Below, piece after piece: positions 1 through 10,100 of a stretch of 64,000 nucleotides of DNA. The stretch lies in contig NC_051142.1 in the NCBI RefSeq assembly GCF_014839805.1, forward strand, positions 15,160,589-15,224,588, read 5' to 3'. The notes under the pieces were generated by a model, which was given only the letters and a program-made list of their open reading frames with translations, was not told where the DNA came from and did not search any database. Numbering within the stretch: position 1 is the first letter of the stretch; every line of letters starts with the position of its first letter. The DNA comes from Manduca sexta. Lineage: Eukaryota > Arthropoda > Insecta > Lepidoptera > Sphingidae. The translations under genes and the position numbers were made by a program.

Positions 1-100
1 GCCTTACAGCCCACCATATTGCTAGCACGAGCCTCCATTAGCGGAACTCGTCTACTAGTTTAATTTATTAGAGATAATTAGAAAAGTATTATTGAACATA

Positions 101-270
101 TTACAAAGTATTGTTTGGTAATGCACTGCGCTCGCCTTCCTGAGACATGAGATGTTAAGTCTTATTACGTCAAATGTTAACAGTGGGTACAATGTCCTTC
201 AAACCGGAACAGAAATAGACGTTGCGGTGGTACCCAGGCGGACTCTCACATATGAGAGACCTACCACCAA
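101..270 (-). repeat. Rep-A copy 1 (truncated retroposon-like repeat)
   Basis: The block shares long stretches with 4998-5302, 19163-19459, 23338-23650 and 25741-25986 on the same strand, and with 29545-29826 in reverse. Shared words include 'aaagtattgtttgg', 'gagatgttaagtctta' and 'ggcggactctcacatatgag'. Complete copies in reverse orientation end in an A-rich run after 'cgtcattcaaagca', so the sense strand here is minus. This copy lacks the A-rich end and has internal deletions. I do not know the family's published name. Confidence 0.7.
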
Positions 271-794
271 CAATTCACCAGTATATTCTTAGTCATGGCC
301 TCATTAGAGGTTAAGGTTAAATTTAAATAACTTATTAGTCTTAAGGCTAGATTTCTGTTAAAATTATGTACTGCATACAGTCGGTACATCATAGAATAAA
401 AAAACTATGTTATTCTTTCAAATTCTTGTGGAATTTTCTTCGTGTAAATTTAGTCACATTATTTTTTACAAACAATGCCTTTAGCATGGATGGCGAATTA
501 AGGACATACGCATAAGTATGCACGAAAATGAGCATGCCGATAATTATGAAGATTGTATGCAAACTAAAATATTGTTGGAATTTATAAATAAACAAAAAAA
601 TCGTCAGGAAAACGGCCTCTAAGAAACTAAGACAGGCCCTGGATGGTACGTTATAATATATTTTTTTATATATGAATGACATATTACCTAATAAAGGTTT
701 GTTACCTCTGCTTTTTACTATATGAAGGGAAATAAACTAAAATAACAATCGATATGTAGTAAGTTTATCTTCTTCTATCTATTTTCTATCTATA
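271..794. other. No recognised gene
   Basis: AT-rich sequence. A 90-codon open frame on the minus strand (410-682) encodes two hydrophobic stretches, but I recognise no family and the composition allows such frames by chance. Nothing else is supported. Confidence 0.4.
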
Positions 795-1637
795 TCTATA
801 CTTATAATAAATCTGTAGAGAGGTCAATTCTGTACATGAAATATATTTCAAAAATAACTATCAGGGGGTGATTAGGGATCGATACTGATGCCAAAAATGC
901 AATTAGTAAAATTTTTGTCTGTCTGTCTGTCTGTCTGTATAACCGTTATAGAAACAAAAACTACTCGACGGATTTTAACGAAACTTGGTACAATTATTTT
1001 TCATACTCCTGAGCTGGTTATAGTATACTTTTCATCACGCTACAATTAATAGGAGCAGAGCAGTGAAGGGAAATGTTGGGAAAACGGGAGAAGTTACTCC
1101 ATTTTTTAAGCTTCCGTCGCGTGTGCAACCTTAATGGTTAAAGCTACACAGAAATCATGTATGACGGAAATGTTCTCCTTAAAATTATGTAAAAAATATC
1201 CCACGACAGCATATGTCTATCTTTTATGGTTGACTCACAATAACACGTGTAACTCCCGATAGCTTAGCATTTCGAAGCTTTCTCATTATATTTGTCTACT
1301 CTTACGTTTATAACACTCTCAGTCATCCCTAATTAAAAAAGTTAACATTATTAAATATTCCATAAAAAAGAATCATAGAAATCGGTATAGAAACACCAAA
1401 GTTATACAAGAAATACGCTAATAATAAGCCATCATGCGTGAATACTGTCATGCTATAAGGATTATTTTTGTATATATATAAGGTCGCAAACGCACAGGCA
1501 GGCGGCTTGCTTGGCACCTAGAGGCTAGCGAATCACCTAGCGAGTAGCTTCGTAAAACGAAGATTCTCGAACGTTCGCGACCGGCTCCATTTTTGAAGTC
1601 CGAAATCCACGCGGGCGAAGCTGCGAGCGGAAGCTGG
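795..1637 (+). mobile_element. Non-autonomous Helitron, 843 bp
   Basis: It begins with TC directly after an A (A|TCTATACTTATAATAAATC) and ends 'gcgggcgaagctgcgagcgg' followed by aagCTGG|T. That is a Helitron-style 3' end: a short GC hairpin about 10 bases before a CTRR terminus, with A/T flanks and no target duplication. A (GTCT)n tract lies at 917-938, followed by 'ctactcgacggattttaacg', a phrase typical of insect Helitrons. No Rep/helicase coding sequence is present, so it would depend on an autonomous relative. The 5' end is set from the terminal dinucleotide and is less certain than the 3' end. Confidence 0.75.
917..938. repeat. (GTCT)n microsatellite inside the Helitron
   Basis: About five and a half tandem copies of GTCT are directly visible. 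Their position inside the Helitron is typical of this element group. Confidence 0.9.
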
Positions 1638-2230
1638 TATATAATAAATCTTTTCAACATATAAACTAAACAAAACCGACTAAACCCGTTATAGGGTTTA
1701 CGAACTGGGTACACCGTGACCTGGTTAGGGTGAACAATGATGGGGCTTACACCCCATCGCGTCACACTCAAGAATCCTCGGCCCCCATCAAAACATGTAA
1801 GGTATTCAACTCGAAATAATGGAAGACACCGGCACACGAGTGGTTAGGGAACGTTTATCCCACAGGAGGTGACTGACTTGGAACGAATGTCGACTTCGTT
1901 GCCTTTTTGTTAGGGTTGTAGATAGCCATGATAAGCGTGATAAAAATTATTTTAAGACTAGAATGATAAGGAGGAGAGTTATGCTGGTAGTAAAATTAAC
2001 TTTAATATGGAGATTATTATAAGTGTTGGCAAGAATTGAAAGAGTAACCGTTAATTTCCGCCAAAAATATATGCATGAAGTAGTTTCAGAAATAAAAAAT
2101 AATTAAATGATAAATTAATGTTAAGTTTAGCATTTTTATTCATTACTGACTGTGTTTTATATTCATTTAGCACAAAACCCTTGTAATTTAATAATATTAT
2201 ATGCATATAAACAACATATAAAACTAAAAT
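1638..2230. other. No recognised gene
   Basis: A GC-richer patch at about 1690-1870 includes a small 7-bp stem hairpin 'gatggggcttacaccccatc' at 1738-1757. No homology to other blocks in the window was noticed and no coding signature is seen. Confidence 0.4.
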
Positions 2231-2460
2231 CAACTGCACCTGATAGTAATTGGAGTGAGGTCCAATAGAATATCGACTGACGAGAGATGATTACCTCTTG
2301 ACAGTCGGCATAATTATGGCGACCTTTTGGAACTGGATATACTCAAGCTGATCCCGGAACACAACACACTTACATGAGCCACTATAGCGGGTTTTAACAT
2401 CTTGTGTACGGTGGTCGCTATCGGGCCGATATAATATATCCTACCACCAGCAACCACCAG
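2231..2460 (-). repeat. Rep-B copy 1
   Basis: Shares 'gcacctgatggtaat', 'cgactgacgagagatgatta', 'gatcccggaacac' and 'cttgtgtacggtggtcgct' with copies at 14908-15157 and 23083-23231 (same strand) and 17140-17375 and 49232-49470 (opposite strand). Plus-strand copies end with 'gtgcacatattaaaaaa' or similar, so the sense strand here is minus. Retroposon-like; family name unknown to me. Confidence 0.7.
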
Positions 2461-2957
2461 CCCCTAACTTTAAAATTAAAATGATAATACAGCACATAAA
2501 AGTGGCAACGGTATTGTTGCTGCAAAACTAGACAGTCTAGCAGGGGCGAAGGATGAAATTTCTGTAAGGGAATCCGGCACAACGTATACGTACTGATAAT
2601 ATGCATAAATATGATCTAGAAATCGTTCTAGTGATAAATTGCAAATGGGAAGCTGTAGTGTATTGGGTGGTACGTTATTCTTGATATAATGTTTTGTTTT
2701 AAAGAAATGTCAGTTTGTAAATAAACACAGAAGAACAAACTCAGAATATTATTTCCACGTTTCTTGGAATTCTACAGAAGCCAGCAGGAATCGGGTTATC
2801 TGGACCCTTGGCCACTGCAGCTTAGACATTTCCAGGAAATTTGATAGGACGATACCTATATCCGTAACAAATGTTTGCGAGCAAACAAACGTACAACATC
2901 GTTGAGGAATTGTCTGACTGGCTGAGTTCAAACACTGACTAACTAGTCAAAATCGGC

Positions 2958-3011
2958 ATACCATTCCCATCACAAATGTTTCGACTGAAACATTTGTGAT
3001 GGGAATGGTAT
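2958..3011. repeat. Perfect 25-bp hairpin with a 4-nt loop
   Basis: The left arm (2958-2982, beginning 'ataccattcccatcac') is exactly complementary to the right arm (2987-3011). The loop is GACT. A related imperfect version lies at 2852-2891 ('acaaatgtttgcgagcaaac'). It could be a foldback element remnant or a hairpin RNA source; nothing shows transcription. Confidence 0.85.
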
Positions 3012-4141
3012 TGAACATTTCTCTTGCAATTTGGACCAGCAAAATTCCAAAATTCGAAGTAATTAGGTTGTGTGCATACGTATAGGAATATCGGCGATAT
3101 AATTATCTACGTTTGTCTTTGGTTAATGTTTTGTACGCATCAAAAATACAAACGCTTCTGCTGTTCAGCTTTCTTAATAAATAGTACTGCGCCTAGAGGA
3201 ACCTATTTGGTTCCTATGGGAAGGTTTCTCTTACCACATACATATTTACCGGAATAACAAAATTAAATTTACGTAGCATGGAGCTGTGGTATTTTATTAA
3301 ACGTCCATTGATAGTAAATGTGTAACCACATTTACACTCAATATTGAATAATTTACAGTGTGGCTTTCGTATGAAAACCGATACAGTAATGCCCATAATA
3401 TTGGTAAATTTTTGTGGTGATGATGTGTTATTAAAATTTGCCTTGTGTACTAATGTTATGGTGCTTTTTAACTTTAACCTTTTAGCACAAAAATAAAGAA
3501 AATACCGAACAGGCCTTTAAATTATGGCGATAATGGAAACATAGTGGTGTACTAGGGCCTAATCCTTTCGTTTTTTGGGCCAGTATTATTATTGTTTATG
3601 GAATCATAAGCCTATTTCCTCTTTTAGATTTTTTATCAGTATTTTTTTTTTGTGAGTTAATTGCATACAATTTTTAGTTTAAGTACGAAACCACACAATA
3701 AATAATTCATTTTGTGGAAACCAGACCAAGGCAAATATTGCTGGAAATACTCACTTTCACATATAGGTTTAGAAACAAAACCCAGAATTTACACGTTCAT
3801 CGTCCATTTTAGCTCCCACTACAGCAAGATCAAAAACTATGTAATGTATAAACATTATTTATATAGTCACTTTATTTACTGATTTTAATATATTATACTA
3901 TTATTGTGATTTGCCATGCCCGAATATAAAAAAATAAGGACTCCTATGTGTTCGTCGGCAATCAGTCGTCAACTTTGCGAACATAGGTTGCTTTGTGCCA
4001 CACGGTGCCTACAAAAACATGCAAATATCGAGTGTTGAAGCTTTTCGGCTTTATCCCTTTAATGGTTAAATAAATACCAGTCAACTTTGATGCTCAAAGT
4101 GATATGAAAATGTATTGTCAATTTCTTCCTTGTTTACAATA
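3012..4141. other. No recognised gene
   Basis: AT-rich sequence without convincing coding frames, repeats shared with other parts of the window, or RNA genes. Confidence 0.4.
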
Positions 4142-4405
4142 TCTATATATATAAAAATGAATCCCTATTTCCCTTGGTCACGCCATCACTCGTGAACGGC
4201 TGGACCGATTTCCCTTTTTTTTGTTATGTTTGATATTGTCAGGAGAAGGATCTTATGAAAGAAAAAATTGCGCGGAAGATTAGAAAATTTAAGAAAACGA
4301 CAAATATTAATTTTATATAACTGTCAATTGTTTGAAATAATTATCAGCGATTGACAGAATGCGCGCTGCAAACAACGTCTGTCGGGTCAACTACTATATA
4401 TTTAA
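4142..4405 (+). mobile_element. Helitron 5' fragment
   Basis: Begins A|TCTATATATATAAAAATGAAT, the same 5' terminus as the complete element at 52237. Its body ('gtgaacggctggaccgattt', 'tgtcaggagaaggatcttatg') matches 19985-20178 in the opposite orientation. No 3' hairpin or CTRR end is found, so it is truncated or interrupted. Confidence 0.65.
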
Positions 4406-4430
4406 ATTTTTATCCGAGCATTATTATGGA

Positions 4431-4640
4431 ATGTAGCTAAATGGCCTCATTTATTAGTATTAATAATGATATTTTTTTGTTCAAGTAACTTAGGACTCAT
4501 AGTGTTACTAAAGGAAATTAAATTAAATTTATGCTTGTTTCAATTTCATTCGTATTGCGGTATATTATGATCGTAATTACATTACAATGTTTTTTCCGCC
4601 ACACTGATTCAGGGAGTAATGCGAATTACAGACAGAAAAC
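4431..4640 (+). repeat. Rep-J copy 1
   Basis: Matches 17815-17950 in reverse: 'aatttcattcgtattgcgg' and 'tatattatgatcgtaatt' are shared, as is 'atgtagc...aatggcct' farther left. This copy has about 80 extra bases between the two matching parts. Family not recognised. Confidence 0.6.
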
Positions 4641-4997
4641 TAAACTAATTGTAACTCCCAAAGCTGAGAAATTACACTTTGTAGGCATATCATAATTATT
4701 AATTAATAATACTGCCACAAGAGTTCAGACGTAGAGACCATTACGATTTTTATATGTGCACATCAAAATGCACTGTACCTGATGTTAAGGAGTGTTTATT
4801 TTTTTCCTATGTTTTACTGTGGAATGAGTGATAGGAGTCGCTGTAGTGTTGTGTGTTGTGTATGTATGTGTGGCCGGCAAAGGGTGAGGCCTCGTTATTT
4901 ATACCATGATATGGTATACGAAATGGGATCCATATATTATGTCTTGTATAAATTTTAGCTTTGGTGTGAAGAAAATTATAGCCAGTTGACGTATTAG

Positions 4998-5302
4998 TTT
5001 TTTTTACTGCTTTGAATGACGAGACAAACTTGCCGTTTACCTGATGGTAAGCGATGCGACCGCCCATAAGCAGTATACACACCATCAACACCTTGAATTA
5101 CAAAGTATTGTTTGGTATTCCACTGCGCTCGCCATCCTGTGACATGAGATGTTAAGTCTTATTATGTCTGGTAGTTACACTGGCTACAATGTTCTTCAAA
5201 CCGGAGTACAACAGTGACTACAAACGGCTGCTTAGTGGCAGAAATAGACATTACGGAGGTACCTACCGTGGCGGACTCTCACATATGAAAAACCTACCAC
5301 CA
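4998..5302 (-). repeat. Rep-A copy 2
   Basis: Near-complete antisense copy. It opens with a T-run (the A-rich tail of the minus strand), then 'actgctttgaatgacgagac', 'gatggtaagcgatgcgaccg', 'cactgcgctcgccatcctg', and ends near 'cctaccacca'. The 94-codon open frame across it (4807-5091) is a by-product of the repeat. Confidence 0.75.
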
Positions 5303-6130
5303 AGTAAACTTCCTCAGTTTCAGGATATTGAGTGTTGCTGCGTTAGGCTTTAAGATTCAGATCTGGCGATAGTAAGACTGGTGTTTATACAGTCGTGGCG
5401 TATAATATAATGGTGGAGTAGAAATACTAAACTAAAATCATAACTATGTAAATTAAGCTATGTACTATGTCGTTTTCATCGAGCTAAACTAAACTAACTT
5501 AGTTTAGCTTTTGGTTTGCACTCGAGGTAGCACGAGCGATTTGCTCTTTTCCTTATTCAGTTACATTTAAATAAAAATTAGACAGGACGCCTCTTATATT
5601 CGTTCCGTGAATTAATGAAACCATTTTATTATTGTTTGTGGAATCAAAAAATAATCAATCTTTAATTACTTACCTAAAGGCGTGTAATCAAAAAACCGAA
5701 AAAATGTAATCAAAAAACTCAATTTTCCCAACTATACTGCCACTAGGCCAACACAAGGTCAAAGCTAAAAAGACAACTCTCAAAGGAAGTCTCAATGGGA
5801 AAGTTGGGCACATTTGAATATAAAGCCTAATTGGTCGCCAAACTTTTCTCCAACGTTGGAAAAATAACATTAAAACTCCAGTTGCTTTTTGAAGAGAAAT
5901 TATGTGGAAATGTCAGCGCTGCGTTTTGAATGAAGGGTTGTTTATACTTTTTATTTATTAGAAACGTATTTTGAAGTACTTATAATACTAATATATGGAG
6001 ATTATTTTTAATATTTGAATGCATTTATATTTGAAACCATAAACACAGAAAATTCCTTAATTACTTAGTTAACATTGACTTTTTTTGAACTTTATAATTT
6101 ATAACCACTATATAATTTTCAATACCAAAA
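5303..6130. other. No recognised gene; small hairpin
   Basis: AT-rich intergenic sequence. A minor 11-bp stem hairpin lies at 5482-5509 (agctaaactaa / loop actaac / ttagtttagct). No gene supported. Confidence 0.4.
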
Positions 6131-6132
6131 TA

Positions 6133-6157
6133 CTTAGTCTGGCCATAAATACTGTTA
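6133..6157 (+). repeat. Left terminal inverted repeat of the maT element
   Basis: 25-bp inverted repeat that differs from the right end at four positions. It adjoins the TA target dinucleotide. Confidence 0.88.
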
Positions 6158-6274
6158 CACTTAATTATAAAAAAATATTACATTTGAATTTCGAATCTGT
6201 CATTTTTATACGATTGTTCATTGTGTTTTCTCATTTTGGCGCCAATACATTGTAAAATATTTTGCGATATTAAA

Positions 6275-7315
6275 ATGGTGTGGGGTGATAAAGAGAACCG
6301 AATCGCTGTGATAGCATTACACAAAGTAGGTATGGAGCCAAATGCAATTTTTAAAACTCTCCATACACTTGGTATTAGTAAAATGTTTGTGTACCGGGCT
6401 ATTAATAGGTACAATGAGACCTCCTCTGTTTGTGACAGAAAAAGATCTGGCCGTCCACGTAGTGTTCGTACGAAAAAGGTGGTCAAAGCAGTAAGGGAAA
6501 GAATTCGAAGAAATCCTGTCCGAAAGCAAAAGATTTTATCTCGGGAAATGAAGATAGCACCTAGAACCATGTCGCGTATTTTAAAAGATGACTTAGGACT
6601 TGCAGCCTATAAGAGACGCACTGGCCATTTCTTAACTGATAATTTAAAGAAGAATAGGGTGGTAAAATCGAAACAACTACTGAAGCGGTACGCAAAGGGA
6701 GGTCACAGAAAAATTTTGTTTACGGATGAGAAAATTTTTACAATTGAGCAACATTTTAACAAACAAAATGACCGTATTTATGCTCAAAGCTCTAAGGAAG
6801 CTTCCCAATTAGTCGACAGAGTGCAACGTGGACATTATCCGACTTCAGTGATGGTTTGGTGGGGTGTTAGCTATGAAGGAGTGACTGAGCCATATTTTTG
6901 TGAAAAAGGTATCAAAACATCGGCACAAGTGTATCAAGATACCATTCTTGAGAAGGTAGTTAAGCCCCTTAACATCACCATGTTCAATAACCAAGTATGG
7001 TCCTTCCAGCAAGACTCGGCGCCGGGTCATAAAGCTCGGTCCACGCAGTCTTGGTTGGAATCGAACGTTTCGGACTTCATCAGAGCTGAAGACTGGCCGT
7101 CGTCTAGTCCCGATCTTAATCCGCTGGATTATGATTTGTGGTCAGTTTTAGAGAGTACAGCTTGCTCTAAACGCCATGATAATTTGGAGTCCCTAAAACA
7201 ATCTATACGATTGGCAGTGAAGAATTTTCCCATGGAAAGAGTGCGTGCTTCTATTGATAACTGGCCTCATCGTTTAAAGGACTGTATTGCAGCCAATGGA
7301 GACCACTTCGAATAA
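6275..7315 (+). CDS. Mariner-like (maT, DD37D) transposase
   Basis: 346 codons from AUG at 6275; the frame remains open upstream to a TTG at 6221, but the AUG is the natural start. Cut-and-paste DNA transposase. An N-terminal helix-turn-helix (about residues 7-48), a basic GRPR-type linker (SGRPRSVRT, 58-66) and a second HTH (about 75-110) bind the terminal repeats. The DDE/D catalytic domain follows: D151 in LFTDEKIF, D247 in FQQDSAPGH, and D285 in SPDLNPLDYDLW. There are 37 residues between the second and third acids. Tc1 would have DD34E and mariner DD34D; 37 with a final Asp fits the maT group. No frameshift or internal stop is present, and all catalytic residues remain. The family call rests on motifs and spacing. 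Confidence 0.93.
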   Translation: MVWGDKENRIAVIALHKVGMEPNAIFKTLHTLGISKMFVYRAINRYNETSSVCDRKRSGRPRSVRTKKVVKAVRERIRRNPVRKQKILSREMKIAPRTMSRILKDDLGLAAYKRRTGHFLTDNLKKNRVVKSKQLLKRYAKGGHRKILFTDEKIFTIEQHFNKQNDRIYAQSSKEASQLVDRVQRGHYPTSVMVWWGVSYEGVTEPYFCEKGIKTSAQVYQDTILEKVVKPLNITMFNNQVWSFQQDSAPGHKARSTQSWLESNVSDFIRAEDWPSSSPDLNPLDYDLWSVLESTACSKRHDNLESLKQSIRLAVKNFPMERVRASIDNWPHRLKDCIAANGDHFE

Positions 7316-7414
7316 GCTTTTTATATTTTTAATTGTTTTATATTTATGTATTAAACTGACACACTGTAAAAGTAATAAATGTTATTTGCAGTTAACAATT
7401 TTCTTTTTTCTTTA

Positions 7415-7439
7415 TTACAATATTTATGGCAAGACTAGG
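7415..7439 (-). repeat. Right terminal inverted repeat of the maT element
   Basis: Reverse complement matches the left end at 21 of 25 positions ('tatttatggcaagactagg' on the plus strand) and is followed by the TA target dinucleotide. Confidence 0.88.
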
Positions 7440-7749
7440 TATATAGGAAACCAAATAAAGATAGTAAATGCTTGCCATGAATAACGATAATCTAAGTCCC
7501 TTGCTGATGTATGGGGTAATCTCGCTACCTACGTAAACCTAAAAACAAAACTGCTATTTGCCGTTGATGTTCTTAAGACAGTGATACTATACTAGCCTAA
7601 ACAGCAAAGTCTATTCAAGCAGCACAAAAATATATCTACAATATTTCTATACATATACAAGTAATATTTAAAGAACTCAGCCTGCTATATAGTTGTTTAG
7701 AAATTTTTTTAATAGTTGTTTAGAAATAATAATTATTCTTATTCTTTGT

Positions 7750-7816
7750 TTTGACGTATCATAAGTGCAACTTTGTTCGCCTACGTGATAAATAAAGTAT
7801 TTTATTTATTTATTTT
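7750..7816 (+). repeat. Rep-F copy 1 (retroposon 3' end)
   Basis: Shares 'tatcataagtgcaact', 'ttcgcctacgtgat' and 'aataaag' followed by a T/A-rich tract with 14262-14337 and 35790-35878. AATAAA just before the A/T-rich end suggests the 3' end of a polyadenylated non-LTR element. All three copies lie on the plus strand. Confidence 0.6.
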
Positions 7817-9835
7817 TTATAGATTGCGGTAACACTATACTATTTATACACTTCCAGATTTCATAAATAAATAACGAAGTTCATTACACGCAAAATACAT
7901 TCTGTGTGAGCGATAATAAGTTTATTAATATGCATATACTGAAACGCATACATCAATCCACATGACGGACGTCGTGTTGGCACATTCCGATTTGTTACGT
8001 GCCACGCCTGTAACGGGGTAAAAACACGTGACTGTACAATAAATGGGGTATAAGTGGACACTTTAACATCTTCCTGTTTAAGCTTAATTAGGATCCTTGG
8101 TAATTGAGTTAATTAAGAAAATTCTCGTTTAGTATAAAACAAGGAAATTTCCTATCTAACTAGGTATTAAAATGCCAAGCTGCAGCTTCTAACACATAAT
8201 GAGACACTATCCAGCTTTGTAATTTGACTTTATGCATTAAGGATTTGCTGTTGAAGTCGCATTTTAGAATTAGATAATTAACTCCAAGGTTATGTCAACT
8301 AATAGCTACATAATGAAAACAGCAAAATAAACAATACGGCATTTAGATTTTAAGCACAAATAATGTCAAACGTTTCATTTCTAAGACTTAAGTTACGACA
8401 TATAGCTGTGATATCTTTCAATACAGCTACGAGCTGTTTATCAAGCAATAATCCATTATTCTAAAAGTATAATCCCAGATTGTTTAACCCCGCATGTAGA
8501 TGTTTTTCAATATTTATCTTGAAAAACTCCGAGAAGACGAGAATTTGTTCGTACGACCTAATCGTCCTCCCCATTAGCCTGTCACGACTCTTGCATACGT
8601 AATTTTCTTTTTATCTTCATCGTTGCCATTCCATGATACGTAACACCGCTTAGAAAACAACAGCGCTTGTAAGATACGATAATCAAGTATTTACGGCAGG
8701 GTATCCAAACGTATTGGAAATTTTATGGCAATGTTTATCAGAGGTCGAAGTGGTTGGGCCGGTTGAAGCATGGAGTGACATAGAATTTAGGCACAAAATG
8801 TGTAATCATTGATTTTAGAAAAGAAGAAAAAAGAAATCGGTCCATTTGTTAGCGAACTATGATGCCACAGATAGTCACGGATAAACATCTTAAAATTATA
8901 ACACCTTTCACTTTTCCTCGGGGGTTAAAAAATGCTATTTAATCTGATACAAATATCAACAGTGAACTAAAGGCAATAATTTCAATAGTATAACTATATT
9001 ATGAAACAAGGAATATATAATAAAATGAGCTATTAAACAAAATAGGTCAATAAATAAATGACAGTAATATTTCAGGCTTTCAGAATAATTTATTTGATTA
9101 GATCATCTAATAGTTTACGATCGCGAATGAAGCTAATAATACGTATTAAAATCCATGTATAATTTACATTCAATATAAGGTCATGCGTTACGCAACGGAC
9201 CCAAATTTAGTTTTAACTGATAAATCTGTCCAACTAAACGTTAAATTAACCCAAAATGGCGACATTAATATTCAACGTTTGTAGGGAATTGTATTAATTT
9301 GATGCAACTCTATATTGCTACGTTCGACCATTTTAGGCTAGCGCGGAACAACGCAAAAGCGACAGAAGTTTGTTACACAACAATATATTGAACATTATTT
9401 ACTCAGAGTAGACTAAACTGTTTTTGGACGAAATATATTCGAAATGTTCTCTGTAATAATTATTATAACTAATACGTTCAAACTAAAATTGATAATAGCA
9501 TAATTTCTACAATGTTCATACAGTATTTTATTAATGTGAATTTGTAATATGGTAGGTATTGACTGTACATTAAAAACGATGAAATCATAATATTATTTTT
9601 ATATAATAGTGAAATATAAATAATATCTTGGTTATATATTCTATTATATAAAAGTATTTTTAGAACATCAAAATAAATTAACTTTGTTAAATAATTATGC
9701 TTATGAAATAAGTAATAAGAGACTTCAATTATGTAAAACAAAATTTATTCTAACTATAACACGTAGATATAAATGCTCCAAATCTCACACTATAAACGTA
9801 TCTACTTACAAATCAGCAATGTCAAACTTACCCCA
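7817..9835. other. No recognised gene
   Basis: About 2 kb of AT-rich DNA. Open frames here (for example 7861-8061 and 9478-9741, both minus) lack recognisable motifs. I saw no repeats shared with other parts of the window. Confidence 0.4.
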
Positions 9836-10100
9836 ATCGTTCTTACCTCCATTTTTCACTGTCACCTCTGCGTTGCGTCGAGCTGTATGCAAATCGTCCG
9901 TCTTATCGACACGCCGCCCAAGTTACACCACTTGAATAGCAATGGGGTATTTGCGCGAACAAATTCGAGGTACCAGTGATCAGATTTTGGATTGCGGTGG
10001 ACCGCTAAGTATACCGTTTAGTGAATGTGTCGCATTACCCCTTGAGGTGTGTCTGGCGGGCGCTGTCGGGGCATTGGCTCCTGTAATAAATTATAAGCTA
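9836..10100 (-). other. Unassigned GC-richer block with two donor-like GTAAG sites
   Basis: Read on the minus strand, a 39-residue frame (with ...EVTVKNGGKNDWG...) runs through two GTAAG splice-donor-like sites 15 bases apart, at about 9830-9850. No start codon or splice acceptor could be tied to it. It may be a decayed exon or a dispersed repeat of a kind found in lepidopteran DNA. I favour the repeat, but cannot decide from one copy. Confidence 0.2.

Larger units (their letters stand above)
6133..7439 (+). mobile_element. Complete maT-type (DD37D) Tc1/mariner transposon
   Basis: TA duplications flank the element (6131-6132 and 7440-7441). The left end CTTAGTCTGGCCATAAAT and the reverse complement of the right end CCTAGTCTTGCCATAAAT agree at 21 of 25 terminal positions. 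Total length is 1307 bp, usual for mariner-like elements. It encloses a single uninterrupted transposase. The plus-strand transposase starts 142 bp inside the left end, and about 120 bp follow its stop. Intact ends and intact coding sequence together suggest a young and possibly mobile copy. Activity is not shown. Confidence 0.92.

Noticed and set aside
410..682. 90-codon hydrophobic open frame, minus strand
   Set aside because: Extreme AT richness yields Phe/Ile/Lys/Tyr-rich frames by chance. No family motif, splice partner or promoter was seen.
1448..1837. 129-codon open frame, minus strand
   Set aside because: It covers the 3' end of a Helitron and its flank. No protein family features.
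6178..6570. 130-codon minus-strand frame over the maT element
   Set aside because: Shadow of the transposase; no motif of its own.
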